DNA of 64,000 nucleotides from Anaerolineae bacterium (lineage in GTDB: Bacteria > Chloroflexota > Anaerolineae > Aggregatilineales > Aggregatilineaceae), in NCBI GenBank assembly GCA_016926875.1, contig JAFGNU010000040.1, positions 1 through 64,000 of the forward strand, read 5' to 3'. Shown here piece by piece: positions 8,642-17,576 of this stretch. The notes below the pieces were generated by a model. It was not told where the DNA came from. It saw only the letters and a list, made by a program, of their open reading frames with translations, and did no database searches. Made by a program: the position numbers and the translations under genes. The first letter of the stretch is position 1, and each line of letters starts with the position of its first letter.

Positions 8642-9747
8642 GCCTGGCTGTCGTCGGCCCCGGTATCCCCGCCCAGGGACAGCAGCCACGCCACGTCCTT
8701 TTTGCTCAGCCCGTACCAGTCTTTTTGCTTTTTGCGGGCGAACTTTCGCTCCAGGCGCGCGACGAACTTCTCCGGGTCACCGGTCGGGATGGTATGCAGC
8801 ACTTCAACCGGGAGCCGCGCGTCGGCCTGGGCTTCCGCCAGCGGTTCGTCTATCGATTCCCAGGCTGCGCCAATCTTGTAAAGCTGGCCGGACTGGAAAA
8901 TGTAGACAAGGCCGCCTTCGCCTGCGGCGGCTTCTTCTGATAGTTCAGCGGGTTCGGCTTCGACGGCGTCTGCTTCATCGTATTCGTACTCGTCTTCGTC
9001 ACCTGCATAGCTCATCGCTTCGAGTTCCTGGCGCGTGATCAGGCCGTACTTGCGGTCGATCTCGTCCATTTGCTCTACGGTCAATGTCTCGCGCCCTGCA
9101 TTCTGTTGATCGCGCAGGTAACCCTTGAGCGATGGTTTTTTCCTGGGGTCAGCGTAGAGCACCGGCAGCAGCGGGTCTTCGATCTCCACGCTGGCTTTGG
9201 GATTGATGAACACGACCAGCGGCTGCACCTCGATGTCGGAATTCGGGACGATTTTATTGACTAGGCCCTGCATTTCGCGGGTTTCGACGAGCGCATCACG
9301 GAACGGGTTGCCCAGCAAATCTTGACGCAGGTAGCCAAAGAGCAGGTGGGTGATGCCGCCGTCCCCGTACCACTTTTTTCCACTCACGCGGTACGACCGC
9401 TCCTGCCAGACGGTTGAGATGGTAAATATGCCTTCCGGGCCGATCAGGACGTGCTGTGCAGGCAGCAGGTAATGGAAGATCGTGTATTTGCTGCCAAAGC
9501 CTTTGAGAGCTTCGTTCAGGACATCCTCTGGACGCGGTTCGCGGATCCACAGGTTCGCCATGCGGACCGAGGCAATGGTCATCAGCAGCAAGATGGGCAG
9601 GATCATACAGCTAAACTGGCTGGATGAAGTCGGACTGGACCACGTATAAAAGAAGCCGAGACCCATCCCGCCCAGGCTGACGAAAAACAGGATGTGCGAA
9701 ATCTTGCGGTTTCGATTCACAAGCGCTTGATTGATAACAACGCGCAT
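8638..9747 (-). CDS. Membrane protein with NERD-like region and C-terminal T5orf172 (GIY-YIG) domain
   Basis: A 369-residue protein. Two N-terminal hydrophobic segments (about 15-65) are followed by a region shaped like the nuclease-related NERD fold (HVLIGPEGIFTI) in which the usual acidic and Lys catalytic residues after this strand appear replaced (STVWQ). An acidic linker (DEDEYEYDEAD) leads to a C-terminal T5orf172/MUG113 domain of the GIY-YIG superfamily (LVYIFQ, LYKIG, LPVEVLHTIPT, DWYGL). The ATG at 9747 has AAAGG upstream. The longer track ORF (to 10899) is antisense read-through over the neighbouring gene. Function is unknown. A DNA or nucleotide substrate is plausible for the C-terminal domain. 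Confidence 0.65.
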   Translation of the reverse strand: MRVVINQALVNRNRKISHILFFVSLGGMGLGFFYTWSSPTSSSQFSCMILPILLLMTIASVRMANLWIREPRPEDVLNEALKGFGSKYTIFHYLLPAQHVLIGPEGIFTISTVWQERSYRVSGKKWYGDGGITHLLFGYLRQDLLGNPFRDALVETREMQGLVNKIVPNSDIEVQPLVVFINPKASVEIEDPLLPVLYADPRKKPSLKGYLRDQQNAGRETLTVEQMDEIDRKYGLITRQELEAMSYAGDEDEYEYDEADAVEAEPAELSEEAAAGEGGLVYIFQSGQLYKIGAAWESIDEPLAEAQADARLPVEVLHTIPTGDPEKFVARLERKFARKKQKDWYGLSKKDVAWLLSLGGDTGADDSQA

Positions 9748-9918
9748 AGAGCCGGACCTTTCTGTGTGTTGGCTGTTGTACATTGGCTGGGGAAATACTA
9801 ACACATAATGACGAGAATATGTGAAAAAAGCTGCTCGGATTTCGCCGTCTCGGCTGGCAGCAGAGGAGCGGCGTGAAAGCGGAGGATAGACGCGGCTGGT
9901 TAAGTTGCCCGCTCCTGG

Positions 9919-9924
9919 TATAAT
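9919..9924 (+). promoter_or_regulatory. -10 promoter element (TGG-TATAAT) for the zinc-ribbon/LysM gene
   Basis: A perfect TATAAT with a TGn extension lies about 65 bp before the ATG at 9989. The -35 region is not convincing. Confidence 0.5.
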
Positions 9925-9988
9925 TCGCTCCGCAACAGCGCCTGGACCGGATTCCCTTGTAACTCCCAGGCAAGACGGCGAAACAACT

Positions 9989-11395
9989 ATGCATAGCGTG
10001 AAACCATCCCAACAATGCCCCATCTGCGGGGCGGTGCACCCGCTCTCGGCCAGGGCGTGCTCGATCTGCGGGGCGGCACTGCCCGGCGAGCCAACGCCGG
10101 TTTCGCCCATGCCGCCGGTCAAAGGACGCGGGACGGGTGCGCGCCCGCTGTACGATCCGGCTGAAGGGGATGACGACCTGTATGCCGGTGATTTGTCCGG
10201 CAGCCTGTGGCGCCGCTTCCTGGTGATTGGCGTGATTGTAGGGATTGCGTTGGGTGTGGGGATCGGCCTGATCATCGGCCAGATCACGGGGAATGGCGAC
10301 GGCAGCGACAGCCGCGCCGAACTGCAAATAGGGACGCCGGGCGGCACGGCCAGCCCAGGAAGTCCTTCGACGGCTGCACAGCCTGCTTTTTCACCCACGC
10401 CGCAAGCGACCGCCTCGCCAACTATCGCGCTGGCAACAGTCACGCCCGCGCCGCCCACGCCGACCGATACACCCACGCCGGGACCGTGCATGCAAACGGC
10501 GCAGGAAGGCGATACGGTGTATGGTATGGCGATTCGCTGCGGGCACCAGGATATGTCGGTTGTGGATATGATCCTGGAAATGAACGGGATGGACAGCGCA
10601 GAACAGCTCCAGCTCGGCCAGACGCTAGAGATTCCCTGGCCAACGCCGACACCGGGCGGTGAGCCGCCGACCGAAGCCGCACCGGAAACCGGGAGTGACG
10701 GCGAAGGCGTCGAAACGTCGGCGCTTGATACCACGGTGATGATCAACGAGTTCGGCACGCCGGATGTGCTGGCGACGTACCAGTTGGCAGAGCCTACGCT
10801 GCGCCCCGGCCAGGCGTGGCATACGATCCAGGCAGGTGAAACAATTCTGAGCATAGCGGTCCAGTATGAAACGACGGTGGAAACGCTGTCGCAGATCAAC
10901 CCGGAAGTGCCATTTTTGCAGTGTGATTACGGCATGGCGAGCGGGGGGGCGAACTGCTCGGTGATGTTGTACGAAGGGCAGCGTTTGCGCGTGCCGGTGC
11001 CGCTGCCGACTGAGACGCCGACCCCGACGCCGGTTGGGACGCTCACGCCGACGCCGACCATCACGCCGACGTTTAATGCGCCGTACCTGACCCTGCCGGA
11101 AGACGGCGCGCACTTCAACGCGGACCAGATGGTCACGCTGCGCTGGGGCAGCACCGGGACGCTGGCCGAGAACGAGCGCTATATTGTGCGCGTGCGGGAC
11201 CTGGATACCGGCGAGGAGTATGTCGCTCCGGTTCAGGATACGATGTACGTGCTGCCGGGTGGGTGGCAGCCGGAAGACCGGGATCGCCACACGTTTGAAT
11301 GGACGATCTCCACCGGGATTGTGGACGACCAGTATAACATCTTGAATGAAGAACATTTCACCGACCCCCGGCGGTTTACCTGGGACAGTCGGTAG
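9989..11395 (+). CDS. Zinc-ribbon, single-TM, double-LysM envelope protein
   Basis: A 468-residue bitopic protein. The N-terminus carries a CPICG...CSICG zinc ribbon (about residues 10-31). One transmembrane helix follows (about 75-100, VIGVIVGIALGVGIGLIIG), then Thr/Pro linkers and two LysM domains (about 135-185 and 235-295), then a fibronectin-like C-terminal domain (from about 330). The ribbon should be cytoplasmic and the LysM domains outside. The ATG at 9989 is preferred over the track start because the preceding 28 residues have no character and the ribbon starts just after it. It sits 62 bp upstream of a LysM lipoprotein with the same C-terminal domain type, so the pair is a likely operon. 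Confidence 0.8.
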   Translation: MHSVKPSQQCPICGAVHPLSARACSICGAALPGEPTPVSPMPPVKGRGTGARPLYDPAEGDDDLYAGDLSGSLWRRFLVIGVIVGIALGVGIGLIIGQITGNGDGSDSRAELQIGTPGGTASPGSPSTAAQPAFSPTPQATASPTIALATVTPAPPTPTDTPTPGPCMQTAQEGDTVYGMAIRCGHQDMSVVDMILEMNGMDSAEQLQLGQTLEIPWPTPTPGGEPPTEAAPETGSDGEGVETSALDTTVMINEFGTPDVLATYQLAEPTLRPGQAWHTIQAGETILSIAVQYETTVETLSQINPEVPFLQCDYGMASGGANCSVMLYEGQRLRVPVPLPTETPTPTPVGTLTPTPTITPTFNAPYLTLPEDGAHFNADQMVTLRWGSTGTLAENERYIVRVRDLDTGEEYVAPVQDTMYVLPGGWQPEDRDRHTFEWTISTGIVDDQYNILNEEHFTDPRRFTWDSR

Positions 11396-11457
11396 TGAAC
11401 GCAGCGTTTGAGTTATTGGGGGGCGTGTACGGTCAAGGTAGCGAGAGGAAGTTGTGA

Positions 11458-12597
11458 ATGATACGCCGTGTGTGCTTGATTGTGCCGGTGATGTTGAGCC
11501 TGGTACTGCTGGGCGCGGCCTGTGGTGGCGAAACGGAAGACAAGCCGGATAAGCTGTCCCCGACGCCGCCGCCCGGCCCGGACAGTCTCAGCCCGACGGT
11601 TGTTCTGGCTGCTCCTACGCAAACGGCTGTTGGCCCAACGCTGACGCCGTCGCCTACCATCCCCCCGACGATCACACCAACCAACCCGCCACCGCCTGCC
11701 GCGCCGACCGATACGCCGCTGCCGACCGAGACACCAGGGCCGTATGAGCACGTGATCCAGGCGGGCGATACGTGTGTTAGCATCGCGTACCAGTACGGGC
11801 ATGTGCACCCGGATGTGGTTGGCGTGATCCGCACGCTGAACAACCTGCGTGACCCGTGTGTGCTGCCGGGGCCGGGCAGTTCGATCCTGGTGCCGCGCCC
11901 AACGGCCACCCCGACGGAAGTCGGCGCAGACCTGACGCAAACGGTGATAGCGACCAGCGCGCCGCCGATGATCGACCTGGGCACAGAGGAAACCTACGCC
12001 GTCCAGGTATACGCCGTGCAGGAGGGCGATACGCTGAGCAGCGTCGCTATCGACAACGACACGTCACTCAAGATGATCTGCGAGTTGAACCAGATTCCCG
12101 ACCAGAATCCCAACGGGATCGACTGCCGGGGCTGCACGTGGGAATCGGCGAACTGCTGCTGTCCAAACCCGCCGGTGCTGTCGGTGGGGCAGGAGCTGTT
12201 TGTGCCTGCGCCCACGCCGACACCCACCTACACACCTACTTTCAGCGGCAGCGAGACGCCAACCCCTACGCCCACGCACCGGGCGCCGCAGCCGGTGTAC
12301 CCGCCGGATGGCGCCAGCATCGCCGGGGCCGTGCGCCTGACATGGCTGACGGTTGGGCCGCTGGCAGACGATGAGTTTTACCTGGTGACGGTGCGCGAAG
12401 AAACAACCGGTGCAGCCTACAGCGCCGAAACACGCCAGTTGTCGCTGGATATACCGGATAACTACCTGCCGACCGACGGGCAGGCGCGTACGTTTATATG
12501 GCAGGTATCGGTTGTACGGGCGGGACAAGACGACCTGTTGTACCCGACCGGCGCGGTTGTGCCAGAACGCCGGTTCATCTGGCGCGGCTGGGAGTAG
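11458..12597 (+). CDS. LysM-repeat lipoprotein
   Basis: A 379-residue lipoprotein. The signal peptide ends in the lipobox LLGAAC, so Cys22 should be lipidated. After a Thr/Pro linker come a first LysM (about residues 100-145, HVIQAGDTCVSIA) and a second LysM with extra cysteines (about 180-260, VQEGDTLSSVA, then CRGC and CCC), then a C-terminal fibronectin-like domain (about 280-379). AGAGGAA lies 8 bp before the ATG. The protein is a smaller paralogue of the preceding gene without zinc ribbon or TM. Cys pairs in the second LysM suggest disulfides outside the cell. Confidence 0.8.
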   Translation: MIRRVCLIVPVMLSLVLLGAACGGETEDKPDKLSPTPPPGPDSLSPTVVLAAPTQTAVGPTLTPSPTIPPTITPTNPPPPAAPTDTPLPTETPGPYEHVIQAGDTCVSIAYQYGHVHPDVVGVIRTLNNLRDPCVLPGPGSSILVPRPTATPTEVGADLTQTVIATSAPPMIDLGTEETYAVQVYAVQEGDTLSSVAIDNDTSLKMICELNQIPDQNPNGIDCRGCTWESANCCCPNPPVLSVGQELFVPAPTPTPTYTPTFSGSETPTPTPTHRAPQPVYPPDGASIAGAVRLTWLTVGPLADDEFYLVTVREETTGAAYSAETRQLSLDIPDNYLPTDGQARTFIWQVSVVRAGQDDLLYPTGAVVPERRFIWRGWE

Positions 12598-12629
12598 GGG
12601 GAAGACATATTTCCTGCCAGACAAGACAA

Positions 12630-12659
12630 CGCCCCACCGGCAACCCGGCGGGGTGTTTT
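12630..12659 (+). terminator. Rho-independent terminator of the LysM operon
   Basis: An 11-bp stem with one mismatch (12630-12640 with 12645-12655, loop CAAC) is followed by TTTT. It sits between convergent genes. Confidence 0.75.
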
Positions 12660-12689
12660 GATTCGATAGCGTGACGGGTGCGGATCGTG

Positions 12690-13043
12690 TTAGTCGCTTT
12701 TGGGAGTGGGCGTGACGCCGATCAGCGTGAAGTTGGAATCCTGGCCACGTTTGGGCACCATCACCGTGCCGCTTTTGTCTGCACAGTTCAGATCGCTGCC
12801 TGGACGACCGGCATACGTGACCTCGTAGCGATAGATGACCGCTGGCTCGATCTCCACCGTCAGCGTTCTACCCTCGCTGAGAGCCTGTTCTTCAACGGTG
12901 CCGGACTCGGTGTTGGTGATCTTGATCGTGGCGATGCCGCACTCGGTTTTGTTGGTGAACGTGAGCGTTGTCTCGTTGTCCTGGCACGCCGCCAGTAGCA
13001 GCGACACCACAAGTATGAGCAATAGGAACCAACGTCGCTTCAT
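12690..13043 (-). CDS. Small lipoprotein of unknown function
   Basis: A 117-residue lipoprotein with the signal MKRRWFLLLILVVSLLLAAC, lipobox LLAAC and mature Cys20. The mature part is a short beta-rich domain (about residues 25-105) with two further cysteines and a short Pro/Thr C-terminus. No family is recognised. Overall pattern (TFTNKTECGIATIKI) suggests an Ig-like sandwich. A strong divergent promoter and AAGGAGA upstream support the start. Confidence 0.7.
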   Translation of the reverse strand: MKRRWFLLLILVVSLLLAACQDNETTLTFTNKTECGIATIKITNTESGTVEEQALSEGRTLTVEIEPAVIYRYEVTYAGRPGSDLNCADKSGTVMVPKRGQDSNFTLIGVTPTPKSD

Positions 13044-13069
13044 GATTCTCTCCTTACCTCGACCGCCGG

Positions 13070-13098
13070 ATTATAGAGATGCCGCCAGTAAAAAACAA
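13070..13098 (-). promoter_or_regulatory. Sigma-70-type promoter for the small lipoprotein gene
   Basis: The minus strand reads TTGTTT, 17 bp, TATAAT. It is one of the two best-matching promoters in the window and points away from the alcohol dehydrogenase gene. Confidence 0.7.
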
Positions 13099-13104
13099 AC
13101 ACTG

Positions 13105-13132
13105 TTGTATGGTACACTCGGGATGTTATACG
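13105..13132 (+). promoter_or_regulatory. Possible promoter for the alcohol dehydrogenase gene
   Basis: TTGTAT, a 16 bp gap and TATACG lie 24 bp before the ATG, back-to-back with the lipoprotein promoter. An alternative -10 (TACACT) lies a few bases upstream. Confidence 0.35.
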
Positions 13133-13155
13133 GTGACAAACAGGAGCATTGAAAC

Positions 13156-14112
13156 ATGGTCGATATGGTGCGCGCGGTCGTGTTTGATGGCATGTTGCAG
13201 GTGATCAGGCGCCCGCGCCCGGTCCCCGCCGCTGATGAAGCGCTGATCCGGCTGCGCGTGGGAGGAATCTGCAATACGGACCTGGAATTAATGCAGGGGT
13301 ACAAGGGTTTTTCGGGCACGCTGGGCCATGAATTTGTCGGGGAAGTGATCGAAGGGGCGGCGGCGTGGGCCGGTCGGCGGGTGGTAGGTGAGATCAACAT
13401 CACGTGTGGCGAATGTGACATGTGCTGCCGGGGGATGCCGACACACTGCCGCCAGCGGCGAACGTTGGGCCTGTGGGATTACGACGGCGCGTTTGCCGAC
13501 GTGTTTCGGCTGGTGATTCGGAACATGCTGCCGGTCCCAGAGTCGGTGCCCGACGAGGCAGCAGTATTCACCGAACCGCTGGCGGCGGCGTGCCAGATCG
13601 TGGAATCGGCACATATCCGCCCCGGCGACAAGGTGGTCCTGATTGGCGCTGGTAAGCTGGGGATGCTGGCCGCGCAGGTGATTCGATTGACAGGCGCGGA
13701 CCTGTCCGTGATCGTGCGGCGCGAGCGGCAGGCGACATTGCTGGCGGGTTGGGGTATCCGGGCTGTTGAACGGGCGGTGGTGCCGGACGGGCGAGCGGAC
13801 GTAGTGGTCGATTGTACCGGGAATGCCGAGGGGTTCGCCGCTGCGCTGGACCTGGTGCGACCACGCGGCGCGATTGTGCTCAAGAGCACGTATGCCGGGA
13901 TGCCGCAGGCGGACCTGACACGCATCGCTGTGAACGAGATTCACGTGATCGGCAGCCGGTGCGGGCCGTTTGGGGCGGCGCTGCGCCTGTTGGAACAGGA
14001 ACTCGTAGACGTCAAAGCGCTGATCGACGCGCGCTACACACTTGACGAAGCTGTACAGGCATTCGAACACGCCGCGCAGCCGGGCGTGCTCAAGGTCTTG
14101 TTGACGCCGTAG
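13156..14112 (+). CDS. Zinc-dependent alcohol/polyol dehydrogenase (MDR family)
   Basis: A 318-residue NAD(P)-dependent medium-chain dehydrogenase. The GroES-like N-terminal domain has the catalytic-zinc Cys in GGICNTDLE and GHEFVG, and a structural-zinc lobe CGECDMCCRGMPTHC (about residues 85-100). The Rossmann domain begins at about 155 with GAGKLGMLA. Length is on the short side for the family (about 340-350). Members act on threonine, sorbitol, glucose or inosose-type substrates, and the substrate here is not readable. It stands alone, with a divergent promoter region on one side and a convergent kinase on the other. Confidence 0.85.
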   Translation: MVDMVRAVVFDGMLQVIRRPRPVPAADEALIRLRVGGICNTDLELMQGYKGFSGTLGHEFVGEVIEGAAAWAGRRVVGEINITCGECDMCCRGMPTHCRQRRTLGLWDYDGAFADVFRLVIRNMLPVPESVPDEAAVFTEPLAAACQIVESAHIRPGDKVVLIGAGKLGMLAAQVIRLTGADLSVIVRRERQATLLAGWGIRAVERAVVPDGRADVVVDCTGNAEGFAAALDLVRPRGAIVLKSTYAGMPQADLTRIAVNEIHVIGSRCGPFGAALRLLEQELVDVKALIDARYTLDEAVQAFEHAAQPGVLKVLLTP

Positions 14113-14113
14113 T

Positions 14114-15406
14114 CTATTGGTCGTGACCTGACGGTATTAGCTCGGCGCTGCCGGGTGGTATTCCGGGCGTGGCGCGTTTTTCGGCCAACGGCAGGCCAAA
14201 GTAAAAGGTTGTGCCTTCGCCGTGCTCGCTTTCCAGGTCCATTTCGCAGCCGTGCGCCTCGACAATGCGGCGGGCAATCGATAACCCCAGGCCAGTGCCC
14301 GCTGTATCGTGGGCTGTGCTGGCGACGCGGAAGAATTTGTCAAAGACGTGCTGCTGATCTTCTTCGCTGATGCCGTACCCCGTATCACGCACGCTGACCA
14401 ACACGCGGCAGGGTGGGCCGGTTTCGTCGGCTGGCAGCACCCTGACCGTACAGGTGATCGTGCCATTATCGCGATTGTATTTGACCGCATTAGTCAGCAG
14501 GTTCAGGATGACCTGTTTCACTTTATCACGGTCGGCTTCGGTATCGACCTCTTCAGCTTGCAGGATGATCTGTATGTCGCGCTCGGCAGCCTGCGGCCTG
14601 ATCAGATCAATGCATTCTGCCACCAGCGCCCGCAGGGAGAAGCCTTTGGGTCTCAGCCGCGTGCGGCCCGATTCCAGGCGCGCAAGGTCCAGGAAGTCGG
14701 TGGTCATCTTGGTCAGACGCTCGGTTTCCTGCTGCATGGTGAGCATCACTTCGGTTCGCTGCTCGTCGGGGAAGGTCGGGCGCAGCAGCAGCGACGTGCT
14801 GGCCTTGAGCGCGGCCAGCGGCGTGCGCAGTTCGTGAACCATCTCGGCGATAAAGTCGCTTTGTTGGAATAACTGGGCGTTGTGGACGGCGATGGCCGCC
14901 TGGTTAGCGAGGGCGGTCAGCGTGTTGACGTCGTCTTCGGTCCAGTTTTTATCACCGAGCTTGTTGATCGCTTCCACGACGCCGATGACCCTGTTGTGAA
15001 TTTTCATCGGGACCGCCAGCAGGTTTCGCGTACTGAACAGGGTTGTTTTATCCACGCTGGCATACCAGCGCGGATCGTTGTGTACATCCTGTACCAGTGC
15101 GGGTTCGCTGTGACTGACAACCCAACCTGCCAGGCTGCCATCAATGGGAACGGGAATAGCGGCCATAGCGCTGCCGCTCATGTTGGATGCGGCCTCAAAG
15201 CGCAGCTCGCCGGACGCCGAGTCAAGCAGCAGGATCGAAGCTTCCTCGGTGTTGGTCAGTTCGGCGGCAGCGTTGGTGATGCGGTTCAGCAGCGCGCCCA
15301 GGTCCAGCGTTGAGTTCAACTGGCGGCTGAGTTCCATCAAGCGTTCGTACCGTGCCATCAACTGCCGGTAGCTGTCGATACTCACATAGCCCGGTGGCGC
15401 AGTCAT
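14114..15406 (-). CDS. GAF-domain sensor histidine kinase
   Basis: A 430-residue soluble kinase. A GAF sensor domain (about 28-180) is followed by a HisKA phosphoacceptor helix with His191 (MVHELRTPL) and a HATPase domain with the N box (LLTNAVKYN, about 290), DTGYGI (about 345) and GTGLGLSIA (about 370). No membrane segment, so it senses an internal ligand or binds a partner. Its ATG overlaps the stop of the upstream sirtuin gene (ATGA), so the two are translationally coupled. No response regulator is adjacent on the same transcript, although a REC-ParA gene lies just upstream. Confidence 0.88.
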   Translation of the reverse strand: MTAPPGYVSIDSYRQLMARYERLMELSRQLNSTLDLGALLNRITNAAAELTNTEEASILLLDSASGELRFEAASNMSGSAMAAIPVPIDGSLAGWVVSHSEPALVQDVHNDPRWYASVDKTTLFSTRNLLAVPMKIHNRVIGVVEAINKLGDKNWTEDDVNTLTALANQAAIAVHNAQLFQQSDFIAEMVHELRTPLAALKASTSLLLRPTFPDEQRTEVMLTMQQETERLTKMTTDFLDLARLESGRTRLRPKGFSLRALVAECIDLIRPQAAERDIQIILQAEEVDTEADRDKVKQVILNLLTNAVKYNRDNGTITCTVRVLPADETGPPCRVLVSVRDTGYGISEEDQQHVFDKFFRVASTAHDTAGTGLGLSIARRIVEAHGCEMDLESEHGEGTTFYFGLPLAEKRATPGIPPGSAELIPSGHDQ

Positions 15407-16164
15407 TGCATATTCTCCAATGCGGTGGCAAGCCGTGGTAGTATCTCGACGACGTCTGCGTGGAACACGACATCGGCAAGCCCATCTACAGGTGTTTCAG
15501 TCTTGTTCACAAGGATCAGCGAGGCGCCCATTCGCCGCGCGATGACCGGCAGTCCGGCTGCCGGGTAAACGGTGAGCGACGATCCGGCGAGCAGCATTAC
15601 ATCACACCGCTGTGTTTCGTGCCAGGCGTTCATCACCGCCTGCGCCGGGAGCTGCTCTCCGAACAGGATGACGTTGGGCTTAAGCGTGTGATCACACATA
15701 GGGCATCGAGGCAGCGTGCCGCCCTCTAAAAAACCCTGAATATACGGCTCGGCAGGATAGACTTGAAAGCAGTGAATACACGTCATTTCACGCAGGTGAC
15801 CGTGCACTTCGTAGACGGTCTGGGAACCGGCGCGCGTGTGCAGCATGTCGATATTTTGCGTGATGACGCTCTTGAGCTTGCCGCAGGTTTCCATCTGCGC
15901 CAGGGCGCGGTGGGCGTCGTTTGGGGCGGCGTCGAAAATGGTGTATGCCAGCGGACGGAGCCAGTTGTAGAAGGATTCGGGGCTGCGGCGGAAGACGCGC
16001 ATACTGGCAACTTCCATCGGATCGGCCATATCCCACAAACCGGTGTGGGCGCTGCGGAAATCTGGAACGCCGGACGGCGTGCTGATGCCTGCGCCGGTCA
16101 GGGCGACGACGTGCTGGGCGCGATGCAGCAAATCTATGGCGAGATTGAGCGCTTGTGTGTACAT
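15403..16164 (-). CDS. Sir2-family NAD-dependent protein deacylase
   Basis: A 253-residue sirtuin that uses NAD to remove acyl groups from lysines. Motifs present are GAGISTPSGVPDFRS (24-38), TQNID (102-106), catalytic His121 in HGH, and zinc cysteines C129, C132, C154 and C157. I see no Tyr/Arg pair typical of the desuccinylase class, so deacetylation is the likelier activity. It is coupled by ATGA overlap to the downstream GAF kinase. No strong Shine-Dalgarno is seen, but the ATG sits right before the Sir2 core. Confidence 0.88.
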   Translation of the reverse strand: MYTQALNLAIDLLHRAQHVVALTGAGISTPSGVPDFRSAHTGLWDMADPMEVASMRVFRRSPESFYNWLRPLAYTIFDAAPNDAHRALAQMETCGKLKSVITQNIDMLHTRAGSQTVYEVHGHLREMTCIHCFQVYPAEPYIQGFLEGGTLPRCPMCDHTLKPNVILFGEQLPAQAVMNAWHETQRCDVMLLAGSSLTVYPAAGLPVIARRMGASLILVNKTETPVDGLADVVFHADVVEILPRLATALENMQ

Positions 16165-16304
16165 GGGCAGACTATACCCTATATCCTACACGTTTGCTGC
16201 TGCGGCATGTGGTATATATGACACGATTCCACAGCAAAAAAACCTGTAGAATCGTTGACTGGTTGAGATGATTGTTACAGCATAGGCGACCGGTGGTTAC
16301 ATGT

Positions 16305-17456
16305 TCACGCGTCTCGCGCCACTCCGCCTCGGACATGCACGATTTCTTCGGCCAGCTTTCTGAACTGGTTGGCGACGATAGAATTTGGCTGGTATAAGAT
16401 GATCGGGAAACCCGCTTCGGCAGCCTGGAAAACCAGGTCTGGAGCAGGTGAGATAATCGCGGTCATCTCATGGCTGAGGATTTGCTCTGCTTCCTGCCAG
16501 GGGATTTGCAGGCTCGACTGGGTGCGGTTGATCAGCACGATATTCACGCGAGATGATGACAACCCTGCCTGCCCGATCTCGCTAAGTATTTCGCGCGCCA
16601 GCGAGAGGGCGACACGGGTTGGCTCGACGGCCAGCGTAAGCTGATCCATCTCCGGGATCAGGCGGGCAGACAACCGGTTAAGCCCTGCGCCGAGATCAAG
16701 CAGCACATTGCGGCCAAGTGTTCGCAGGTGCCGGACGATCATCGCGGCGCTGTCGGGCGCGATATTGAGCAGCGATTCCTTGGGGCGAGACGAAGACAGC
16801 AGCAGGCGGATATTACTGCTGTGCGTCACCAGTTCGTTTTCGACAGCACGCGCGGTGATCTCACTGGTTGGGCGTGACAGCAAGTTCGCCATCCCGGTTG
16901 AGCGGGCAAAGCCCAGCGAGAGGCCGAGTGTGCTCTGTCCCAGCCTGAAGTCGGCCAGGATGGTAGATTCCTGCTGCGCTAACGCGGCTGCAATATTGGT
17001 TGCGAGAGTGGTGGTACCGGCGCCGCCTTTGGCTCCCAGGAAGCCTATCACCAGGGTCTGGTTGGTCGTAGGACGCCGTTGGGCGGCGCTGCGTGCCAAA
17101 ACGGCCTTGACACGAGAAGCCAGCTCGGCGGGATGGGTGGGCTTGGTCAGGTAGTCGTCGGCTCCGGCTTCGAACCCGGCAACCTTGTCATCGACCATCG
17201 TTTTAGCCGTGAACATGATGATCGGGATTCCCTGGGTACCGGCGTTCTGGCGCAGGCGGCGGCAGACCTCGTACCCGTCCATGTCCGGCATCATAATATC
17301 CAGGATGATCAGGTCAGGGCGTTCGGTGTTTGCTTTGCCGAGAGCTTGCTGCCCGTTATTTGCTACGATAATCTCGTATCCCTGGCGCTGCAGCATCAGC
17401 CCAATGAGTTTGAGACTGTCGAGATCGTCGTCAACGATCAGGATTCTTTCGGTCAT
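16305..17456 (-). CDS. REC-ParA/MinD fusion, CpaE-like
   Basis: A 383-residue two-domain protein. Residues 1-125 form a response-regulator receiver domain (acidic pocket DDD at 9-11, phospho-acceptor Asp53 in LIILDIMMP, Lys in FTAKT). Residues 135-383 form a MinD/ParA-type ATPase with the deviant Walker A KGGAGTTT (143-150). This is the architecture of CpaE/TadZ-type proteins, which position pili or other polar machines. The track start is moved from 17543 to the ATG at 17456, directly before the receiver core. No pilus genes are in the window. The flanking kinases are candidate phosphodonors. Confidence 0.8.
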   Translation of the reverse strand: MTERILIVDDDLDSLKLIGLMLQRQGYEIIVANNGQQALGKANTERPDLIILDIMMPDMDGYEVCRRLRQNAGTQGIPIIMFTAKTMVDDKVAGFEAGADDYLTKPTHPAELASRVKAVLARSAAQRRPTTNQTLVIGFLGAKGGAGTTTLATNIAAALAQQESTILADFRLGQSTLGLSLGFARSTGMANLLSRPTSEITARAVENELVTHSSNIRLLLSSSRPKESLLNIAPDSAAMIVRHLRTLGRNVLLDLGAGLNRLSARLIPEMDQLTLAVEPTRVALSLAREILSEIGQAGLSSSRVNIVLINRTQSSLQIPWQEAEQILSHEMTAIISPAPDLVFQAAEAGFPIILYQPNSIVANQFRKLAEEIVHVRGGVARDA

Positions 17457-17576
17457 GCAGTGCCACCATATAGCTTGTATAAGCGAACCATTGCAGTAGT
17501 ACTGATGCGAGTGTAGCACGGATAGATAAGCGATGCAAGACACGTAAAGGTTTGTCGTAATTGAATAGTGATTACA

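Noticed and set aside
9748-10899. N-terminal half of the 753-residue minus-strand ORF
   Set aside because: It is antisense to the zinc-ribbon/LysM gene. The real product starts at ATG 9747, where a ribosome-binding site and membrane segments begin.
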